DNA of 9,926 nt, from contig DFGU01000037.1 of NCBI GenBank assembly GCA_002371785.1, positions 1-9,926 on the forward strand. Direction: 5' to 3'. The translations under genes were made by a program, and so were the position numbers. Below the pieces are notes generated by a model. The model was not told the origin of the DNA and ran no database searches. It saw nothing but the letters and a program-made list of their open reading frames with translations. Below are positions 5,581 to 9,926 of this stretch, one piece after another. Position 1 is the first letter of the stretch. Each line of letters starts with the position of its first letter. The stretch comes from Bacteroidales bacterium UBA3742 (GTDB lineage: Bacteria > Bacteroidota > Bacteroidia > Bacteroidales > Paludibacteraceae).

Positions 5581-6678
5581 ATGAAACACACATCCCTTTT
5601 ACTTCTGATCCTGGCGACGCTGTGCGCAGGCACAGCGATGGCAAACGACTCGGAGTACTTTGTCATTGGAAATCAACTTACTCCTATGCGTCAGACCTCT
5701 ATACGGGTGACCAAGGAGGTGCTCTCTATCGACCTGCGCGACGATAACTCGGCGTATATCGACGTCTATTACGAGTTCACCAACCCTGAATCCAGCCCCA
5801 AGACCATCACCATGGGCTTTGAGGCTGACCCGCCGTATTTCTGCGACGACAATAAGCGTACCACCTTTGAGCATCCCTACATCCGCAACTTCACCGTAGA
5901 GATCAACGGACGCCACATTGCCCACAAGAACGCCATCAGCAAGGAGGGTGAGTTCCGTCCCGAGCGCAAGCCCAGAAAGCTATGCATCTATGACGAAGAA
6001 AATACCGACGACTCGGCGGCCGGTTTGATCTATGTATATTATTTCGATGCTACGTTCCAGCCGGGCGTCAACAAGGTGCACCATACCTATCACTACGAGA
6101 TGGGTAACTCTACCACCTATTTATACTTCCTGGACTACAAGCTCACGCCAGCGGCTCGTTGGGCCAATGGCCAGATAGACGACTTCACGCTCAACGTGAG
6201 CGCCAAGCAGACGGCCAAGCATTTCTTTATTCCCGTCAACTGCCTGCCGGGCATGAAGCCGGTAGTCAAGAGCGGCACGGGTAAGACGCGCGAGGAAAGA
6301 CACGACATGTCGGAAGATGGAGTGGAATGGGAAGTAGCCTTGCGCAAAGGTGCCATCCAGTTCCATGCCAAGAACTTCCGTCCGAAAGAGGAACTGGCTC
6401 TACATTCGGGCGTATTGTGCGGTGGACTGGCTGCCACCTACGATCGCAGTAAGTTTATGGGCGACTGCGGATGGGTAGAACACGACGAGCAGAGCCTGCG
6501 CATCATGCGCAACCTACCCTACGCCAGCCGCGGACATGTATTCACCGACCCGCAACTGAAGGCCTTCTTCGAGTCGTGCTGGTGGTATATGCCCGATCCG
6601 AAATACAAGGACGACACCAGCGACTTCACCGTGTTTGACTGGCACTATATCAATTTCAAACCGAAAGCAGACGAATAA
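5581..6678 (+). CDS. Secreted YARHG-domain protein
   Basis: A 365-residue exported protein whose exact role is unknown. The N-terminus MKHTSLLLLILATLCAGTAMA is a clear signal peptide with cleavage near residue 21. The mature part (about 22-290) is rich in beta-strand patterns with alternating aromatics and resembles DUF4424-like extracellular regions (for instance IDVYYEFTNPESSPKTITMGF). The C-terminal part at about 305-345, with LRIMRNLPYASRGHVFTDP then LKAFFESCWWYMPD, matches the YARHG domain. That small extracellular domain is named for its Tyr-Ala-Arg-His-Gly motif, which here reads YASRG. There is no lipobox and no membrane segment, so it is probably periplasmic or secreted. The start is set by the signal peptide; an overlapping frame beginning at 5523 is not supported. 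It is the first gene after the promoter at 5469-5500, and a sugar transporter gene follows 26 bp later, so the two are probably an operon. A link to sugar sensing or binding is only a guess. Confidence 0.8.
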   Translation: MKHTSLLLLILATLCAGTAMANDSEYFVIGNQLTPMRQTSIRVTKEVLSIDLRDDNSAYIDVYYEFTNPESSPKTITMGFEADPPYFCDDNKRTTFEHPYIRNFTVEINGRHIAHKNAISKEGEFRPERKPRKLCIYDEENTDDSAAGLIYVYYFDATFQPGVNKVHHTYHYEMGNSTTYLYFLDYKLTPAARWANGQIDDFTLNVSAKQTAKHFFIPVNCLPGMKPVVKSGTGKTREERHDMSEDGVEWEVALRKGAIQFHAKNFRPKEELALHSGVLCGGLAATYDRSKFMGDCGWVEHDEQSLRIMRNLPYASRGHVFTDPQLKAFFESCWWYMPDPKYKDDTSDFTVFDWHYINFKPKADE

Positions 6679-6704
6679 CAAAAACGATTAAAACAATACT
6701 ATTT

Positions 6705-7964
6705 ATGAAAAACAATCAATCCGATTCCCTTAGAATCATCTCGATCATCGCTATGATGTTTCTCTATGCGATGATTGCCTTTGTGACCAACCTGGCAGCG
6801 CCCGTGGGCAAGATATGGGGCGAGTCGTTCACCGACCCCGCACAGGCCGAACGTATGGGTATGCTGGGTAACCTGTTCAACTTCCTGGCCTACCTCATCA
6901 TGGGTATTCCTGCCGGTAACCTGCTCTCGAAGTACGGCTACAAACGGACCGCCCTGGCTGCCATCGCGCTGGGCTTTATCGGCATCGCTATCCAGTGGGC
7001 AAGCGGCGCAACCGACAGCTTCGCCATCTACCTGTGCGGCGCGCTGATATGCGGCTTCTGCGTATGTATGCTCAATACCGTCACCAACCCGATGCTCAAC
7101 CTGCTGGGCGGCGGCGGCAACAAGGGTAACCAGCTCAACCTCATCGGCGGTACGTTCAACTCCCTCTCGGGTGCGCTGACGCCTATGCTCGTAGGCGCCA
7201 TCATCGGCGAGAACCTGGCCGGCAAGGAGATAGACGACGTCAATACGGTGCTCTATATCGCCATGGGTGTGTTTGCCCTGATCTTTGCGGTGCTCTACTT
7301 CACCCCGCTGGCTGAGCCCGAAGGCGCAGGACAGGAAGTACGCTACGAGCGCAGCCCGTGGGCCTTCCGCCACCTGACGCTGGGCGTGATCGCCATCTTC
7401 TTCTACGTAGGCGTAGAGGTAGGTATCCCGGCTACGCTGATCAGCTATCTGAAACCCACCGCAGGCTTCGCCGCTGCCACCTTCATCGCCAGCCTCTACT
7501 GGCTACTGATGCTCGCCGGACGTACGATAGGATCGTTCGTGAGCAGCGTAGTATCAAGCCGCACGATGGTGATCTGCGTATCGGCTACAGCCATCGTGCT
7601 GATGTGTGCCGCCATAGCGCTGGGCGACAGCGTGACGGTAATGATGCCCACCAACTGGGCCCTGGAGATGGAAACTATGCCGATCGCAGCGCTGCTCATC
7701 ATGCTGTGCGGACTGTGCACGTCCGTGATGTGGGGATGCATCTTCAACATGGCTACCGAGGGACTCGGTAAGTACACGGCCAAGGCCAGCGGTATATTCA
7801 TGATGATGGTAGTAGGTGGTGGCATCGTGCCCTACGTACAGAGCGCCATCGCAGCCCACAACTGCCTGCTGAGCTATATCGTACCGATCATCGGCGTAGC
7901 GTATATCTTCTTCTACGCCCTCTGGGGAAGCCGAAATGTCAATAAGGATATTAAGGTGGATTAA
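6705..7964 (+). CDS. MFS sugar transporter, FucP/GluP (FHS) type
   Basis: A 419-residue inner-membrane protein with about 12 hydrophobic segments, the usual major-facilitator layout. It belongs with the fucose/glucose-galactose:H+ symporter group: MGIPAGNLLSKYGYKRTAL (66-84) is the loop 2-3 motif, NTVTNPMLNLLG (124-135) followed by NKGNQLNLIGGTFNSLSGAL corresponds to the TANP...LNLAQAFN block, and FYVGVEVGIPATLISYL (233-249) matches the helix-7 YVGxEV signature. SVMWGCIFNMATEGLGKYT (340-358) replaces the common MWPTIF with MWGCIF, so the helix-break Pro is missing, which suggests a substrate subgroup different from FucP itself. The substrate is not determinable from sequence. It lies 26 bp after the YARHG gene and probably shares its promoter. 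Downstream are a heptanucleotide array and a shared bidirectional terminator. Confidence 0.9.
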   Translation: MKNNQSDSLRIISIIAMMFLYAMIAFVTNLAAPVGKIWGESFTDPAQAERMGMLGNLFNFLAYLIMGIPAGNLLSKYGYKRTALAAIALGFIGIAIQWASGATDSFAIYLCGALICGFCVCMLNTVTNPMLNLLGGGGNKGNQLNLIGGTFNSLSGALTPMLVGAIIGENLAGKEIDDVNTVLYIAMGVFALIFAVLYFTPLAEPEGAGQEVRYERSPWAFRHLTLGVIAIFFYVGVEVGIPATLISYLKPTAGFAAATFIASLYWLLMLAGRTIGSFVSSVVSSRTMVICVSATAIVLMCAAIALGDSVTVMMPTNWALEMETMPIAALLIMLCGLCTSVMWGCIFNMATEGLGKYTAKASGIFMMMVVGGGIVPYVQSAIAAHNCLLSYIVPIIGVAYIFFYALWGSRNVNKDIKVD

Positions 7965-7965
7965 A

Positions 7966-7998
7966 GGTTACGGGTTACGGGTTACGGGTTACGGGTTA
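7966..7998. repeat. Heptanucleotide array (GGTTACG)x4 after the transporter gene
   Basis: Four perfect copies of GGTTACG (7966-7993) and a partial fifth GGTTA. The array begins one base after the transporter stop codon and ends at the A-tract of the terminator. It fills all of the space between stop codon and terminator. Confidence 0.95.
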
Positions 7999-8000
7999 TA

Positions 8001-8036
8001 AAAAAAAATCGGAGGTGTTGAGCCTCCGATTTTTTT
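8001..8036. terminator. Bidirectional intrinsic terminator between the transporter gene and serS
   Basis: Stem ATCGGAGG (8008-8015) with CCTCCGAT (8023-8030), loop TGTTGAG, flanked by an A-run (8000-8008) and a T-run (8030-8036). The flanking A and T runs extend the stem and supply a U-tract in both directions. It serves the two converging genes, and its T-run overlaps the serS stop codon. Confidence 0.93.
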
Positions 8037-9414
8037 ATCGAATCATATCGTCTCCAAAGAAGGGTTGCAGGGCTTTCGGGATGCGGATACCCTCGGCGCA
8101 CTGGTTGTTCTCCAAGAGCGCTGCCACGATACGCGGCAGGGCCAGCGCCGAACCGTTCAGCGTGTGGCAGAGCGTCACCTTCTTATCCTCCGCACGACGA
8201 TAGCGGCACTTCAGGCGGTTGGCCTGGTAGGTGTCGAAATTAGACGTACTGCTGACCTCCAGCCAGCGATGCTGTGCCTCGGAATAGACCTCAAAGTCGT
8301 AGCAGAGCGCAGCGGTAAACGACATGTCGCCACCACTCAGACGCAGGATACGATACGGCAGTTCCAGTTTCTGCAGCAGACCCTCTACGTGCTCCAACAT
8401 CTCCTTATGCGATGCGTCAGAGTGCTCGGGGGTATCGATACGTACGATCTCGATCTTCGAGAACTCGTGCAGACGATTCAGTCCGCGTACGTCCTTGCCG
8501 TACGAGCCTGCCTCACGACGGAAACACTCGGTATAGGCGCAGTTCTTGATCGGCAGTTGGGCCTCATCCAGGATGACATCGCGATAGAGGTTCGTTACGG
8601 GCACCTCAGCCGTCGGGATCAGATAGAGGTCATCCACCTCGCAGTGGTACATCTGACCCTCCTTGTCTGGCAACTGACCCGTGCCGTAACCCGAAGCGGC
8701 GTTCACCACCGTCGGCGGCATGATCTCCGTATAGCCGGCCTTGTTGGCCTCAGCCAGGAAGAAATTGATCAGCGCACGCTGCAGACGAGCACCCTGTCCG
8801 ATATAGACCGGGAAACCAGCGCCCGAGATCTTGACGCCCAGGTCGAAATCGATGAGGTTGTACTTCTTAGCCAGTTCCCAGTGCGGGGCGAGTGTCTCGC
8901 CACCCATATTTTTCTCCAGGCGGTCCGTAGCAATAGCCTCATCGGTTGCACCATCCCAGTTGCGGAGCGCAACAGCACCATCACGGGCGATGGCGTCGAT
9001 CATGGGCTGGTTGGGCCAGTTGCCGATAGCAACAGCCAGGTTATCCTCGGCAGCTGCGCCTTCGGGCACGATGTCGTAGGGAACGTTAGGGATAGTGAGC
9101 AGCAACTTGGTCTGCGCCTCCTCGGCATCAGACATCTTAGCATCAAATTCGGCAATCTGGGCCTTGAGCGAACCGGTCTGTGCCTTAGCGGCCTCAGCCT
9201 CCTCGCGCTTGCCCTGAGCCATGAGCATGCCGATCGACTTGCTGATGCGGTTCATCTCGGCCGACGCAGCATCCTTATGTTGCTGGGCCGCCTTACGCTC
9301 GGCGTCGAGACGGAGAACATCCTCAATAACCTCTGCTGCACCAGCGAAGTGCTTCTTCTCCAAGCCCGCAATGACACGGGCTTTATCGTCGTAGATTTGT
9401 TTTAGTGTAAGCAT
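8035..9414 (-). CDS. serS: Seryl-tRNA synthetase
   Basis: Charges tRNA-Ser (and tRNA-Sec where present) with serine; class II synthetase, cytosolic homodimer. The 459-residue protein starts with the antiparallel coiled-coil arm that grips the tRNA long arm (about 30-103). The catalytic core has motif 1 around ALINFFLAEANKAGYTEIMP (214-233), the serine-binding TAE (268-270), motif 2 FRREAGSYGKDVRGLNR (298-314) and motif 3 NGSALALPRIVAALLENNQ (420-438). The start ATG at 9412-9414 gives MLTLKQIYDD, the normal beginning of the family. Members are usually about 420-430 residues. The extra length comes mainly from residues about 126-168, between PEGAAAEDN and MGGETLAPHW, which appear to be an imperfect 20-residue tandem duplication. 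That position links the arm to the core. The upstream gene is rpmA, but a terminator and a heptad array separate them; no clear -7 box for serS is visible. Confidence 0.97.
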   Translation of the reverse strand: MLTLKQIYDDKARVIAGLEKKHFAGAAEVIEDVLRLDAERKAAQQHKDAASAEMNRISKSIGMLMAQGKREEAEAAKAQTGSLKAQIAEFDAKMSDAEEAQTKLLLTIPNVPYDIVPEGAAAEDNLAVAIGNWPNQPMIDAIARDGAVALRNWDGATDEAIATDRLEKNMGGETLAPHWELAKKYNLIDFDLGVKISGAGFPVYIGQGARLQRALINFFLAEANKAGYTEIMPPTVVNAASGYGTGQLPDKEGQMYHCEVDDLYLIPTAEVPVTNLYRDVILDEAQLPIKNCAYTECFRREAGSYGKDVRGLNRLHEFSKIEIVRIDTPEHSDASHKEMLEHVEGLLQKLELPYRILRLSGGDMSFTAALCYDFEVYSEAQHRWLEVSSTSNFDTYQANRLKCRYRRAEDKKVTLCHTLNGSALALPRIVAALLENNQCAEGIRIPKALQPFFGDDMIR

Positions 9415-9431
9415 TGTAATATTTTCTTATG

Positions 9432-9487
9432 GCTTTCAGCTTTCAGCATTCAGCATTCGGCTTTTTCTGACGGCTGATGGCTGACGG
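9432..9487. repeat. Two-family heptanucleotide array between rpmA and serS
   Basis: Eight consecutive 7-bp units on the + strand: GCTTTCA, GCTTTCA, GCATTCA, GCATTCG, GCTTTTT (9432-9466), then CTGACGG, CTGATGG, CTGACGG (9467-9487). Two unit families stay in a common 7-bp phase. The array lies in the expected serS leader, between the rpmA terminator and the serS start. Confidence 0.9.
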
Positions 9488-9497
9488 CCTGGTTTGT

Positions 9498-9547
9498 ATT
9501 CAAAACAAAATCTCCCACCAGAAGCCGAAGCTTTCGGTAGGAGATTT
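9498..9547 (-). terminator. Intrinsic terminator of rplU-rpmA
   Basis: On the minus strand, AAATCTCCTACC (9547-9536) pairs with GGTGGGAGATTT (9519-9508) over 12 bp around a 16-base loop, followed by TTGTTTTG. The one non-Watson-Crick position is a G-U pair in the minus-strand RNA but an A-C mismatch in the plus-strand RNA, which fits termination of the minus-strand transcript. Confidence 0.82.
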
Positions 9548-9568
9548 GGGAAAATGTCTCCGCCGATT

Positions 9569-9835
9569 TTAAGCCTCAGCTGCAACCGGCTCGATGGAGA
9601 CGTACGACTTATTGTTACGACGCTTGCGGAAGGTTACGATACCATCGCAGAGTGCGAACAGTGTGTGGTCGCTACCCATACCCATGTTCTGACCAGGGTT
9701 ATGAACAGTACCACGCTGACGTACAATAATGTTACCTGCCTTTGCGAACTGACCACCAAAGATCTTCACGCCCAGGCGTTTGCTTTCTGATTCACGGCCG
9801 TTCTTAGAACTACCGACACCTTTCTTGTGAGCCAT
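9569..9835 (-). CDS. rpmA: 50S ribosomal protein bL27
   Basis: An 88-residue protein of the large ribosomal subunit whose N-terminal tail reaches toward the peptidyl-transferase centre. It starts MAHKKGVGSSKNGRESESKR, the conserved bL27 N-terminus with no cleavable Firmicutes-type extension. It continues with LGVKIFGGQFAKAGNIIVRQ, then RGTVHNPGQNMGMGSDHTLF and ALCDGIVTFRKRRNNKSYVS, covering the whole family. Length is normal. Start ATG at 9833-9835, preceded by AAAGGA at a workable distance for ribosome binding. It is 18 bp after the rplU stop, the usual bL21-bL27 operon, and is closed by the terminator at 9498-9547. Confidence 0.98.
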   Translation of the reverse strand: MAHKKGVGSSKNGRESESKRLGVKIFGGQFAKAGNIIVRQRGTVHNPGQNMGMGSDHTLFALCDGIVTFRKRRNNKSYVSIEPVAAEA

Positions 9836-9853
9836 ACTCTGTTGTCCTTTCTT

Positions 9854-9926
9854 TTAAGCAATAACAATTTCTTTAACTACGACATTTGTCAGGTCCTGAC
9901 GATGTCCATTGAGTTTGCGGAAACAT
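9854..9926 (-). CDS. rplU: 50S ribosomal protein bL21, C-terminal end only (5' part outside window)
   Basis: This lies beyond the longer open frames but is clear on translation: the minus strand from 9925 reads CFRKLNGHRQDLTNVVVKEI then VIA and a TAA stop at 9854-9856. The KLNGHRQ segment is the conserved C-terminal signature of Bacteroidetes bL21, a large-subunit protein that binds 23S rRNA. About 80 N-terminal residues lie outside the window. It sits 18 bp upstream of rpmA, the standard order. Confidence 0.93.
   Translation of the reverse strand, partial: CFRKLNGHRQDLTNVVVKEIVIA

Noticed and set aside
5523..5747. A 74-codon + frame starting before and overlapping the YARHG gene
   Set aside because: It overlaps the signal-peptide frame for most of its length, has no recognisable protein features, and the frame at 5581 is clearly coding.
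7966..7998. GGTTACG array as a telomere-like or origin-like iteron
   Set aside because: It lies between a stop codon and a terminator with no DnaA boxes, replication gene or linear end nearby. Other arrays with the same period have unrelated units, so period, not sequence, is the shared trait.
8065..9405. 446-residue open frame on the + strand opposite serS
   Set aside because: It mirrors a clear SerS with all class II motifs, its translation has no family signature, and it is explained by the GC-biased codon use of serS.

Overview
The window reads as chromosomal DNA from a Bacteroidales bacterium, with Prevotellaceae or a relative most likely. Three things point there: protein signatures (HtpG beginning MSKGNIGVTSDNIFP, a SerS with the Bacteroidales-type core, the DUF4861 lipoprotein), promoters of the Bacteroidetes type (-33 TTTG, -7 TAnnTTTG), and the gene order rplU-rpmA-serS. 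Most genes are housekeeping or carbohydrate-related. I see no tRNA or rRNA gene, insertion sequence, CRISPR array, phage gene or defence gene.

Layout from left to right. The 3' part of truA (+) starts one codon after its catalytic Asp. A promoter then leads to a GH28 polygalacturonase-type enzyme and a DUF4861 lipoprotein (+), apparently a two-gene pectin-utilisation unit. It converges, with a 4-bp gap, on htpG (Hsp90, -). A 216-bp divergent region holds opposed promoters for htpG and for a secreted YARHG-domain protein (+), which is followed 26 bp later by a sugar transporter of the FucP/GluP (FHS) type (+). That pair converges on serS (-) across a bidirectional terminator. Next come rpmA (-) with its own terminator and the C-terminal end of rplU (-).

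The most interesting content is repeat DNA. (1) Tandem arrays with a strict 7-bp period but different unit sequences occur five times in 6.5 kb, each with about four units: inside the DUF4861 gene, inside htpG, in the htpG leader, after the transporter gene and between rpmA and serS. They resemble in kind the heptanucleotide STRR repeats of cyanobacteria. The two intragenic arrays have related units, lie on the sense strand, and encode near-identical 7-residue cycles (NHQSPIT and NDQQPTT) at positions where I believe relatives lack the residues. (2) A degenerate 16-bp repeat, about GGTCTWWCAGYGAAGC, occurs in two clusters at the 5' and 3' ends of the DUF4861 gene. The 5' cluster encodes the lipoprotein signal peptide almost exactly up to the lipobox cysteine. 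(3) The htpG promoter has its -33 element inside a 15-bp palindrome, with TGCCA boxes repeated every 17 bp. (4) SerS carries an extra segment of about 40 residues that looks like an imperfect 20-residue tandem duplication.

Together these suggest a genome in which short repeats expand at gene junctions and inside genes where the frame allows. This is inference from one window; a genome-wide repeat count would test it.
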